Assembly (NCBI GenBank): GCA_002364755.1
Contig: DEZI01000025.1
Span: 114,986 to 178,985 of the forward strand
Direction: 5' to 3'
Origin: Stenotrophomonas maltophilia
GTDB lineage: Bacteria; Pseudomonadota; Gammaproteobacteria; Xanthomonadales; Xanthomonadaceae
DNA: 64,000 nucleotides
Of the stretch, positions 44,050-51,339 are shown piece after piece (position 1 is the stretch's first letter; each line of letters starts with the position of its first letter). Position numbers and translations under genes: made by a program. A model generated the notes under the pieces. That model saw only the letters and a list, made by a program, of their open reading frames with translations. It did no database searches and was not told the origin of the DNA.

Positions 44050-46031
44050 TACGCGTCGTCCTCCGGTGCCGGCCAGAGCGAGGTGGCCTGATTGCGCGTG
44101 GCCATCTGACCCATCAGGGAGATAAAGGCGACTTCGTTGTCATCCGTGCCAGTGCGACGATGCTCGGCCTCAACCTGGGGCACTGCCTTGCGGCGACCAA
44201 AGATCGGTGCGATCACGCCTGCCGGTGGCAGCTCTTCAGGCATCGGCGAAGGCAGCTGCGCGGCTACCTTCGCAGCATCCATCCGGCGCTCTGCGTCCAG
44301 CTGCTTGCGGGTCGCGGTCCGGTACTGCTTTTTGGCCCGTGCGTGTTCGCGAGCCGCGCCGGTATCGGCGAAGCCAACGGCGGCGATGCACTCGGCCTGA
44401 CCGATGTAGACGTTGGCCAGGGTGTAGGCCTGAACCGCTTGATGGAGCTGCTCCGGGTCGAAGCGCAGCATCAGCTTCTGCCCCGCGTAGGGCGCGATGG
44501 CTTCGCTCCAGTACCGGTTGCCCGACAGGCGGACCGAGCCATCCCGGCGATCGCCAGTAACCACGTCGGTCGAGAGCAGCAGTTCGCGCAGCTGCTCAGG
44601 CGTTGCCTTGCGAATCGGTGCCGTCGCGTAGCTCTCCTGGAATGCGGCGTCGAAGCTGCGGCCAGCGGCAGTCCGGGTGCGGCGACCCTCACGGGCGTTG
44701 TGGGCAGCGATCTCTTCGTTGACCACCCGGACGAACTCGTCCAGGTGAATCGCCTTGCTGCCATAGTTCTCGGGCTTCGCATCGGGCTTGTTGCCCGTGT
44801 AAGCGCCAGCGAAGGCCGGATGCTTGGCGATTCGATCGCAGAGGTCACGCCACGCACGCTCGATGGGCTTGGCCTGGCCGTGATACGGCGTAGCCCAGTG
44901 GATCTCGCAGCCCATCGCGGTCAGAACGCCCGTGGGATCGTCCTCGCGCACCTTGAAACGGAATCGGTTTGCGGTGCCGCCCGTAAGCATCTTGGAGGCG
45001 AAGCCGCGACCGTTATCCAGCCAGACCTTCGAGGGAATGCCGTAGCGCTCCATCACGTCACGGAAGGCGAATCGGGCCAGGTCGGCAGACTCGGTCTCGG
45101 CGATCCGGTAGCCCAGCAGCTTGCCGCTATAGAGGTCCTGGACGCCGACCATGATCGGACGCGCCACAGTGCCGTCAGGCCACCTGGCGAACACGTCGAA
45201 TTTGTGGCCGTCGCTGTTGACTGCTTCCAATGCATGGAAGACCGAGCGATCCCGCTCCTGTGCCGGGAAGGTTTGGTTGAACTTTTCCTGGCCCTGGCGT
45301 GCCAGGATCAGCACCGCGCGCGGCAGCTCGGCCTCAATGCGGCGCTGGAAGGTCTTCAAGCACGGCAAGTCGGGCCATTCGTTGACCGTAGCAATGCGCT
45401 GCAGACGGTCGTAGCAGCTGCTCGCGCTGGGGGCTTCCACCCGCAAGTAGTCAGCCTTGAACACGTCCCATGCCTCGGCGGGAATCTCTGCCTTCGCGGT
45501 ACGGCCGGTGTACGCCGGCACCAGCGCCGCCAAGCGGTGCTGCGTGTCGACCTTTGCGACCAGCGCGGCCCATCGGCCGAGGCTGGCCACGCTTGCGCCA
45601 CGCACGTTCTCACGCTGCAGCTGGGCGGCGATCAGGGTGCGAGCGTCCATTACCGGCCGGCCATCCTTCACGAGGCTCTCGACGGCCTGCAGGGCACGAA
45701 GGCGGCGCTGCGCTTCGTCCTTCAGATGCTGGGGGACAGCTTCATATCGCTTCCATGCGGAGCTGATCGCCGCTTCGCTGACCTCGCGCTTGCCGGTCGT
45801 GCGGGATTTTGGCGACACCGCCTGGGTAGAAAGAGCGACAGCCGCCTGCACGTCCACCGGCAGGCTGGACACTGCGAAGAGGCGCTGTTTACCACCCCGC
45901 ACGGTGCGGGATTCAAAGGACCACTCCTCGCGGTTGGCGCGGAGTTCGACCGCACGCTTGGACTTGCCGAGGGCCGCAGCCAGGGAGGCCAGATCGAGAG
46001 CGTCTCGATTCGGCAGCGAACCGTCCGCCAT
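44049..46031 (-). CDS. Phage transposase, MuA-like (DDE)
   Basis: 660 residues. The N-terminal winged helix binds enhancer or end DNA (LAAALGKSKRAVELRANREEWSFE). The DDE/rve core has Asp in NSDGHKFDVFARW, Asp in VWLDNGRGFASK and Glu in KPIERAWRD. The C-terminal beta-barrel and MuB-interaction region follow. It cuts and joins phage ends for integration and replicative transposition. It is coupled to the genes before and after it. Confidence 0.94.
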   Translation of the reverse strand: MADGSLPNRDALDLASLAAALGKSKRAVELRANREEWSFESRTVRGGKQRLFAVSSLPVDVQAAVALSTQAVSPKSRTTGKREVSEAAISSAWKRYEAVPQHLKDEAQRRLRALQAVESLVKDGRPVMDARTLIAAQLQRENVRGASVASLGRWAALVAKVDTQHRLAALVPAYTGRTAKAEIPAEAWDVFKADYLRVEAPSASSCYDRLQRIATVNEWPDLPCLKTFQRRIEAELPRAVLILARQGQEKFNQTFPAQERDRSVFHALEAVNSDGHKFDVFARWPDGTVARPIMVGVQDLYSGKLLGYRIAETESADLARFAFRDVMERYGIPSKVWLDNGRGFASKMLTGGTANRFRFKVREDDPTGVLTAMGCEIHWATPYHGQAKPIERAWRDLCDRIAKHPAFAGAYTGNKPDAKPENYGSKAIHLDEFVRVVNEEIAAHNAREGRRTRTAAGRSFDAAFQESYATAPIRKATPEQLRELLLSTDVVTGDRRDGSVRLSGNRYWSEAIAPYAGQKLMLRFDPEQLHQAVQAYTLANVYIGQAECIAAVGFADTGAAREHARAKKQYRTATRKQLDAERRMDAAKVAAQLPSPMPEELPPAGVIAPIFGRRKAVPQVEAEHRRTGTDDNEVAFISLMGQMATRNQATSLWPAPEDDA

Positions 46032-46483
46032 TACAGGCTCCTCTCGCTCAGGGAGCGCAGCGCGCGCAGCCTCTTGTTTGCGCTCATACGCTGCCGCTCC
46101 ATGCGGCCGATCTCGGCGTCCAACGTGTCAGCACCAAGCAGCAGTTGGCCGCCAATGGTTTCGGCCTGCCATTCCGCAAGCTCGCTGCAGCCGCAGACGA
46201 CCTGCAGGACCGGGGCGATCCACAGCGGAACGTTGAAGGTCTGGCGGCTGGGCGCGGTGTAGCCGTCCAACATGGCCTTGGAGATGTGCTGGCCGGTCAG
46301 GCGGCTGGCGCGAGCGGCTACCTCGTAGCGATCAAGGCCCGCCGCGTGGGCTTTCTCCAGCATTTGGCCGACCATGACGCTGACTGCAGCCCGAAAATCC
46401 ATGGTCCCGGCGGTCTGGGCGACCGGCTTGGGGGCCAGGAAAAAGTCATGGGGGCGGAAGTCCTGGCGGGGGTGACGATTCAT
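46031..46483 (-). CDS. Early phage protein upstream of the transposase, 150 residues
   Basis: Starts MNRHPRQDFRPHDFFLAPKP with an AGGAG site 8 nt before the ATG; an ATG at 46555 overlapping the ner stop is an alternative. The middle (AVSVMVGQMLEKAHAAGLDRYEVAARASRLTG) looks like a helix-turn-helix, and the C-terminus is coiled coil (EIGRMERQRMSANKRLRALRSL). It shares one base with the transposase start. Possibly a DNA-binding accessory of transposition; unproven. Confidence 0.65.
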   Translation of the reverse strand: MNRHPRQDFRPHDFFLAPKPVAQTAGTMDFRAAVSVMVGQMLEKAHAAGLDRYEVAARASRLTGQHISKAMLDGYTAPSRQTFNVPLWIAPVLQVVCGCSELAEWQAETIGGQLLLGADTLDAEIGRMERQRMSANKRLRALRSLSERSL

Positions 46484-46551
46484 CCTTGCGTCTCCTGCTC
46501 GTAGTTGGCATCGCAGTGCCGGGGGGAAGCTGGTGTAGATAGATGCGACCT

Positions 46552-46902
46552 TCATTGGCCGGCACCCATTTGTGGATTGCGGCTTGCGCGCAGGCTGCTA
46601 GGCTTTGCACCAGGGGGGAGCAGCGGTTTGCGGCCCCCCTGGCCACGGTTCGGCTTGCCGTCGCCGTCGTACCTGGTTGGCCAGATCACCTGAGGAAGCT
46701 CTCCGAGCGCCTCTGCGATCAGGGCCTCGGCTTGCGGGTACGGCCGGCGGAGAGCGGTGTTGAGACTGGTCGCATTGGTGTAGCCATTCAGTAGTGCGAG
46801 CTGGCGCAGGGAGATCTTCCTGCGATGCAGCGCGGCTACGATGTCGGCGGGATGCCAGTCCTTAGCAGGACTGGCTTTTCTCGGGGCATTCGTTGCTGAC
46901 AC
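46552..46902 (-). CDS. ner: Ner-like early regulator
   Basis: 116 residues from a GTG. The core DWHPADIVAALHRRKISLRQLALLNGYTNATSLNTALRRPYPQAEALIAEALGELPQVIWPTRY (residues about 15-78) is the Ner/Nlp/SfsB helix-turn-helix. The 35-residue basic Pro/Gly-rich tail is unusual; Mu Ner has 75 residues. In Mu, Ner lowers early transcription and blocks repressor expression. It is the first gene of the early operon, right after the early promoter. Confidence 0.9.
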   Translation of the reverse strand: MSATNAPRKASPAKDWHPADIVAALHRRKISLRQLALLNGYTNATSLNTALRRPYPQAEALIAEALGELPQVIWPTRYDGDGKPNRGQGGRKPLLPPGAKPSSLRASRNPQMGAGQ

Positions 46903-46938
46903 TTCGTACCTGTCCGTTGAGTGATGACTACGGAGCAG

Positions 46939-46966
46939 ATCGTAACCCCATTTGGGTGCTTGTCAA
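46939..46966 (-). promoter_or_regulatory. Candidate early promoter
   Basis: On the minus strand TTGACA (46966-46961), a 16-bp spacer, then TACGAT (46944-46939), close to the sigma-70 consensus. It points at ner and the transposase operon and lies beside the operator repeats, as Mu Pe does. Confidence 0.6.
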
Positions 46967-46978
46967 CACCGGATTGGG

Positions 46979-47095
46979 CTTCGCACTTCGATAGGTGACA
47001 CCTGTTCGGCGCTTTTTGCGATTTGATCTATATGAAACAAACACTTACAGGAAGTGCGAAACGATGACCGCCACGAAAAGTTCGCTTCGCACTTC
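46979..47095. promoter_or_regulatory. Operator region with three copies of an 11-bp motif
   Basis: CTTCGCACTTC occurs at 46979-46989 and 47085-47095, and in inverted orientation as GAAGTGCGAA at 47051-47060. They lie between the divergent early promoter and the repressor gene; the last copy is inside the first codons of the repressor. They are the likely binding sites of the repressor or Ner. Confidence 0.65.
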
Positions 47096-47600
47096 AGACG
47101 TTGAAAGCGCGAAACCCGAATGGGTGTCGATAGGTGCGCGACTGGCCACCGTTCGGGGGTCGATGACGCAGGGGGAGATGGCAGCCCAGCTCGGGGTGGC
47201 CAAGAACACCTACGGGCGCTTTGAGCGGGGTGTCCGCGAGATTGGGGCGGACTGCCTCAGCCGCCTGGTAGCGCTTGGCTGGAGCGCCGATTGGCTCCTG
47301 TCCGGGCAAGGGCCTGAGCGTCTGAATTCTGACGAAACATCGCGTCAAAACAATGGCTTAGGCCAGTCTCAGGCTGTGAGCCACCGGTCTGTGAAGATCG
47401 CCGCACAGTTGCTGCAGGAGGCGCTGGACGACGCAAATGCCCAGCTGGCCCCGACCCAGCACGGCGAAGCGTTGGTGCTTCTGCTGCAACTGCTGGAAAA
47501 AGGACTGCCAGAGGCCGAGGTTCGTCCTTTCGCGCGGCAAACGGTCGGGATGATCACCACAGGGGCAAGGAATGGAGCAACAGCGTCAACTGGTAGGTAG
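47064..47600 (+). CDS. Phage repressor, XRE/Cro-type helix-turn-helix
   Basis: 178 residues. The HTH is SIGARLATVRGSMTQGEMAAQLGVAKNTYGRFERG (about residues 30-62), followed by ADCLSRLVALGWSADWLLSGQG as in phage CI-type repressors. The C-terminus is a helical oligomerisation region with no LexA-type Ser/Lys protease, so induction should not rely on RecA-stimulated self-cleavage. The ATG at 47064 follows CAGGAAG. It is transcribed opposite to nearly all other phage genes. Confidence 0.85.
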   Translation: MTATKSSLRTSDVESAKPEWVSIGARLATVRGSMTQGEMAAQLGVAKNTYGRFERGVREIGADCLSRLVALGWSADWLLSGQGPERLNSDETSRQNNGLGQSQAVSHRSVKIAAQLLQEALDDANAQLAPTQHGEALVLLLQLLEKGLPEAEVRPFARQTVGMITTGARNGATASTGR

Positions 47601-47895
47601 GCTGAGGGCGATCTTGAGGGACGCGATTCCTCGAACGCCTTGGAACGAAAGGGCTGTAGAGCCGCCCGCCATTGCAGTTCATCTCAGGCGCGCCCGCGCA
47701 AAGATCGAGATTCAGGACATTGCCGCCCGGTACGGGTGGCAACGTGAAGTGGACCGCGCCCTGGAGCACCAGGGCGTTCCGGCGTTGAAGTACCTGGGGG
47801 CCGACCAGCTCGACCAGGTGCTGGCAAGGCTGCGGCGGCTGGAAGATTGCCTGCACACGCCGTGCGATCCGCCGGATTCACCGCCTGCCCGATAA
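47572..47895 (+). CDS. Small phage protein cotranscribed with the repressor
   Basis: 107 residues, basic and helical (MEQQRQLVGRLRAILRDAIP, IAVHLRRARAKIEIQDIAARYGWQREVDRALE). The start lies inside the repressor 3' end in another frame (29-bp overlap), which indicates coupling. It ends before a terminator at the phage left end. Expected to be expressed in the lysogen; function unknown. Confidence 0.65.
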   Translation: MEQQRQLVGRLRAILRDAIPRTPWNERAVEPPAIAVHLRRARAKIEIQDIAARYGWQREVDRALEHQGVPALKYLGADQLDQVLARLRRLEDCLHTPCDPPDSPPAR

Positions 47896-47913
47896 AGGGC
47901 CTTTAAACGAAGC

Positions 47914-47944
47914 AAAAACGGCCGCCATCTCTGGCGGCCGTTTT
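47914..47944 (+). terminator. Terminator of the repressor transcript
   Basis: AAAACGGCCGCCA, TCTC loop, TGGCGGCCGTTTT. A 13-bp perfect stem with A/T-rich ends, 18 bp after the last rightward phage gene. It shields priA from prophage transcripts. Confidence 0.85.
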
Positions 47945-47981
47945 GCATTTCATGTGTCCCTGATAGCCTTGTTCGGCCTTT

Positions 47982-48090
47982 TTCGCAAACCTTGGCTATA
48001 TCTAACGGTAGAGGTCACTCAGGGCGCGAAACCTCCGTGCGGCGGGCATTCCGTCCCATTTCATCCCGTTTTTTCCCGTTTTTTCCCCGT
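47982..48090. other. Left-end transposase binding region
   Basis: The motif AGGTTTGCGAA, also found at 8918-8928 in the right end, occurs here on the minus strand at 47992-47982. A related AGGTTTCGCG copy is at about 48023-48033. A tandem 10-bp repeat (CCCGTTTTTT, about 2.5 units) lies at 48066-48090 next to the end. Several subterminal sites at one end and fewer at the other are usual in Mu-type elements. Confidence 0.6.
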
Positions 48091-48114
48091 TCTCAATCTA
48101 TAAGTCCCCCCACA
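48089..48114 (-). repeat. Left-end terminal inverted repeat of the prophage (attL)
   Basis: Read inward on the minus strand: TGTGGGGGGACT, four variable bases, then GATTGAGAAC. 18 of 26 positions match the other end. The CAGGC duplication follows at 48115. Confidence 0.8.
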
Positions 48115-48119
48115 CAGGC
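48115..48119. repeat. Right copy of the 5-bp target-site duplication (CAGGC)
   Basis: Matches 8899-8903. Host DNA resumes here; the reconstructed empty site reads GCGCGG, CAGGC, GCGGGCG. Confidence 0.85.
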
Positions 48120-48176
48120 GCGGGCGACGCGATCGCCTCTGCCATCGGATCCCGCCCTGCCCGTTACACTGCCCCG

Positions 48177-50354
48177 ATGCTCGACCCCATCCCGACCCTG
48201 CAGGTCGCCCTGCCCGTCCCGCTGCCGCGCCTGTTCGACTACCTGCCCCCGGAAGGTCCGGCTCCGGCCGTGCCGGTCGGCTGCCGCCTGAGAGTGCCGT
48301 TCGGCAATCGCGAGCTGGTGGGCATGGTGGCCGGCCACGGCCAGGTGGACGACGGCCAGGGCCTGCGCCAGGCGCTGGCCTGGTGCGATCCGCAGCCGCT
48401 GCTGCAGGGCGAGCTGTGGCAGAGCCTGCAGTGGCTGGCCCGCTACACCCATTCACCGTTGGGAGAAGTGGTGAACACCGCCCTGCCCGGCCCGCTGCGG
48501 CATGGCGAGGCCCTGCCCGACACCCATCACTGGGGCTGGCAGCTGACCGCCGCCGGCCAGGCCCAGCGCGAAAAGCTGCGCGCCGGCACCCGCCCGCGGC
48601 AACTGGCCGAACTGCTGGGCAAGGCCGTGGTCGACGAAGACGTGCTGGGCGCGCGCATGGAGGACTGGCGCACCGCTGCACGCAGTCTGGCCAAGCGCGA
48701 GCTGGCCGAGCGCGTGGCCCTGAGCGTGGCACCACAGCATGCGCAGCCCCTGCCCGGCCCCACTCTCAACCCGGAACAGGCCGAGGCCGTGGCCGCGATC
48801 ACCGCAGCCGACGGCTTCCATGCCTTCCTGCTGGACGGGGTGACCGGCAGCGGCAAGACCGAGGTCTACCTGCAGGCGATCATCCACTGCCTGGCGCAGG
48901 GGAAACAGGCGATGGTGCTGGTGCCGGAAATCGGCCTGACCCCGCAGACCCTGTCGCGCTTCCGTGGCCGCCTCGGCATCGCGGTGCATGCGCTGCATTC
49001 GGGCTTGAACGACAACGAACGCGCGCGCGTCTGGGCCGCGGCCTCGCGCGGCGAAGCGCGGGTGATCGTCGGCACCCGGTCGGCGGTGTTCACCCCGCTG
49101 CCGCAGGCCGGCCTGCTGATCGTCGACGAGGAACACGACGGCAGCTACAAGCAGCAGGACGGCATCCGCTACCACGCCCGCGATTTCGCCCTGGTGCGCG
49201 CGAAGGCGCTGGGCATTCCGGTGCTGCTGGGCAGCGCCACGCCGTCGCTGGAAACCCTGCACAACGCCCATGCCGGCCGCTACACCCACCTGCGCCTGAA
49301 GCAGCGCGCCGGTGAGGCGCGGCCGCCACGCGTGCGCATCCTCGATGTGCGCAAGCGGCCGCTGCACGATGGCCTCTCCGCCGACGTGCTGGCCGGTATC
49401 GGCGAACACCTGCAGCGTGGCCAGCAGGTGCTGGTGTTCAAGAACCGCCGTGGCTACGCGCCGGTGCTGCTGTGCCACGACTGCGGCTGGACCGCGCCAT
49501 GCCAGCGCTGCGATGCGCCGATGACCGTGCATGGCGGCGGCCGTCGCCTGCAGTGCCACCACTGCGGTGCGCGGCAGCCGGCGCCCCTGGCCTGCCCTGC
49601 CTGTGGCAGCCTCGCGCTGCAGCCGCAGGGCATCGGCACCGAGCGCCTGGAAGAACACCTGGTCAGCGCCTTCGCCGATTATCCGGTGGTGCGCATCGAC
49701 CGCGGCACCACCTCGCGCCGCGACGCGCTGGAACAGCAGCTGGCGAAGCTGGGCGACCAGCCCGGCATCCTGGTCGGCACGCAGATCCTGGCCAAGGGCC
49801 ACGACCTGCCCAAGCTGACCCTGGTGGTGGTGGTCGGCATCGACGAAGGCCTGTTCTCGGCCGACTTCCGCGCCAGTGAAAAGCTGGCCCAGCAGCTGAT
49901 CCAGGTGGCCGGCCGCGCCGGTCGCGCGCGCGATCCCGGCGAAGTCTGGCTGCAGACCCACCACCCGGGGCACCCGTTGCTGGAAACCCTGGTGAGCGGT
50001 GGCTACCACCCATTCGCGCAGGCCGAATTGAACCAACGCCAGGCCGCCGGCTTCCCGCCGTTCGCACACCTGGCGCTGATGCGTGCCGAAGCGCAGCAGC
50101 TGGAACATGCCAACGCCTTCCTGCTGGCGGCGCGGCAGCTGCTGGGCGAGCAGAACGTGGTGGAGGCCTATGGGCCGATGCCGGCGCCGATGCCGCGTCG
50201 CGCCGGTTACCAGCGCACGCAGCTGCTGCTGTCCGCGCTGCAGCGGCCACCGCTGCATGGCGTGCTGGCCCAGCTGGTGCCCCAGCTGTACGCGCTGCCG
50301 GAGGCGCGCAAGGTGCGCTGGTCGCTGGATGTGGATCCGACGGATCTGTATTGA
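48177..50354 (+). CDS. priA: Primosomal protein N' (PriA helicase)
   Basis: 725 residues. The N-terminal DNA-binding domain (LQVALPVPLPRLFDYLPP, RVPFGNRELVGMVAG) is followed by Walker A DGVTGSGKTEVYL, DEEH helicase motif (IVDEEHDGSYKQQDGIRYHARD) and the zinc cluster with paired cysteines (LCHDCGW, CQRCDAP, CHHCGA, CPACGS). C-terminal helicase motifs include QVAGRAGRARDPGEVWLQT. It restarts stalled replication forks. A TACACT at 48165-48170 lies only 6 nt before the ATG, so the transcript may be nearly leaderless. The prophage sits 62 bp upstream. Confidence 0.95.
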   Translation: MLDPIPTLQVALPVPLPRLFDYLPPEGPAPAVPVGCRLRVPFGNRELVGMVAGHGQVDDGQGLRQALAWCDPQPLLQGELWQSLQWLARYTHSPLGEVVNTALPGPLRHGEALPDTHHWGWQLTAAGQAQREKLRAGTRPRQLAELLGKAVVDEDVLGARMEDWRTAARSLAKRELAERVALSVAPQHAQPLPGPTLNPEQAEAVAAITAADGFHAFLLDGVTGSGKTEVYLQAIIHCLAQGKQAMVLVPEIGLTPQTLSRFRGRLGIAVHALHSGLNDNERARVWAAASRGEARVIVGTRSAVFTPLPQAGLLIVDEEHDGSYKQQDGIRYHARDFALVRAKALGIPVLLGSATPSLETLHNAHAGRYTHLRLKQRAGEARPPRVRILDVRKRPLHDGLSADVLAGIGEHLQRGQQVLVFKNRRGYAPVLLCHDCGWTAPCQRCDAPMTVHGGGRRLQCHHCGARQPAPLACPACGSLALQPQGIGTERLEEHLVSAFADYPVVRIDRGTTSRRDALEQQLAKLGDQPGILVGTQILAKGHDLPKLTLVVVVGIDEGLFSADFRASEKLAQQLIQVAGRAGRARDPGEVWLQTHHPGHPLLETLVSGGYHPFAQAELNQRQAAGFPPFAHLALMRAEAQQLEHANAFLLAARQLLGEQNVVEAYGPMPAPMPRRAGYQRTQLLLSALQRPPLHGVLAQLVPQLYALPEARKVRWSLDVDPTDLY

Positions 50355-50364
50355 GGCAGACGGT

Positions 50365-50433
50365 CGGCAGCGCCGGGCCACGCCCGGCGATCCTCCGCAC
50401 ACCACGTTCGCCGGGCATGGCCCGGCGCTACCA
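50365..50433. repeat. SMAG/REP palindrome pair
   Basis: CAGCGCCGGGCC/ACGCCCGGCG and inverted CGCCGGGCATGG/CCCGGCGCTACC between the convergent priA and GST genes; it may act as a joint terminator. Confidence 0.75.
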
Positions 50434-50434
50434 C

Positions 50435-51055
50435 TCAGGTCAGCGGTGACATCACGCCGCGCTGGTAGGCCGGGCGCTCGCGCAGGCGGGCATACCAGTC
50501 GGCCACGTTCGGCAGGTCGGGACGCTGGATCGGCAGTTCGAACCAGGCATAGATCAACGAACCCAGCGGAATGTCGCCCATGGCGAACTTCTCGCCCGAC
50601 AGCCACGGCTGCCTGCCCAAGCTCTCATCGGCCATCTTCAGGTAATCACCGGCACGCACGATGGCGGCGTTGATGCGCGCTTCATCGCGGTCGGCCGGCG
50701 CGGTGCGCATGATGCCCCAGATCAGTTCGGAGTACAGCGCGGCCATCCGCGAGGTGCTCCAGTCCATCCACTTCTCGGCCTGCGCGCGTTCCATCGCGTC
50801 TTCGGCGTACAGCGTGCCCAGCGAATAGCGCGCGCTCAGGTAGCGCACGATGGTGTTCGATTCCCACAGCGGCAGGCCGTGGTCTTCGATCACCGGCACC
50901 AGGCTGTTGGGATTCATCGCCACGTATTCGGCCGACTGCGTGCCGCCATGGCTGCCGCCCACTTCGATGGATTCGTACGGCAGCCCGATTTCTTCGGCGC
51001 ACCACAGCACCTTGCGGACGTTGCTGGAATTGCGGCGGCCCCAGATCTTCAACAT
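50435..51055 (-). CDS. Glutathione S-transferase family protein
   Basis: 206 residues. Thioredoxin-like N-terminal domain (MLKIWGRRNSSNVRKVLWCAEEIGLPYE, with Ser near the glutathione site, and NPNSLVPVIEDHGLPLWESNTIVRYL, the cis-Pro and SNTI motif). A helical C-terminal domain with DIPLGSLIYAWFELP follows. It probably conjugates or reduces small electrophiles; the substrate is unknown. The start at 51055 gives the canonical beginning. Confidence 0.88.
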   Translation of the reverse strand: MLKIWGRRNSSNVRKVLWCAEEIGLPYESIEVGGSHGGTQSAEYVAMNPNSLVPVIEDHGLPLWESNTIVRYLSARYSLGTLYAEDAMERAQAEKWMDWSTSRMAALYSELIWGIMRTAPADRDEARINAAIVRAGDYLKMADESLGRQPWLSGEKFAMGDIPLGSLIYAWFELPIQRPDLPNVADWYARLRERPAYQRGVMSPLT

Positions 51056-51134
51056 TGCGGAATTCCCTGCCTGCAGCGGTGCGCCACGGTGGCGCGGAAA
51101 CGCTACGATACGCCCATCCACAGGGAGACACGAC

Positions 51135-51326
51135 GTGACTGCATGGGATGCGTTGAACTACGTTCTGCTGGCAGCAGGGCTGGTGATGCTGGTGCTGGGC
51201 TACCGCCGTTCCAGCCGCAACCAGCTGCTGTGCGCCGGGCTGTTGCTGCTGGCCTTCAACGGCGTCGAGGATTTCGCCGCCGGGTTTGCCGACGGCCATG
51301 CGGGTTCGGATGCGCGGGTGATCTGA
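51135..51326 (+). CDS. Small membrane protein, 63 residues
   Basis: From a GTG with AGGGAGA 7 nt upstream. Two hydrophobic segments (ALNYVLLAAGLVMLVLGY and QLLCAGLLLLAFNGVEDFAAGFADG) suggest a two-pass inner membrane protein. Divergent from the GST gene. Unknown function. Confidence 0.6.
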   Translation: MTAWDALNYVLLAAGLVMLVLGYRRSSRNQLLCAGLLLLAFNGVEDFAAGFADGHAGSDARVI

Positions 51327-51339
51327 GTCGCGGCCGGCA

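Larger units (their letters stand above)
8904..48114 (-). mobile_element. Complete Mu-like (B3/D3112-type) transposable prophage
   Basis: A 39,211-bp element bounded by an imperfect 26-bp terminal inverted repeat starting 5'-TGT at both ends and by a CAGGC duplication. It encodes, in Mu order, a repressor, Ner, a DDE transposase, a MuB-like ATPase, GemA, a Mor/C activator, a lysis cassette, head genes and tail genes. Nearly every gene reads leftward; only the repressor and the small gene after it read right. The absence of a tail sheath, a 1665-residue tape measure and a large tail-tip protein indicate a siphovirus-like tail. No disrupted essential module was seen, so it may be inducible. I saw none of the host SMAG repeats inside it. 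Confidence 0.95.

Noticed and set aside
48066..48090. Tandem CCCGTTTTTT repeat considered as a CRISPR or microsatellite locus
   Set aside because: Only about 2.5 units with no spacers, and it abuts the prophage end; better explained as part of the transposase binding region.
49072..49330. Long open frames opposite priA, NDH-2, aroG and the tail genes
   Set aside because: These are frames created by high GC content opposite strongly supported genes; they carry no motifs and have no separate ribosome sites.
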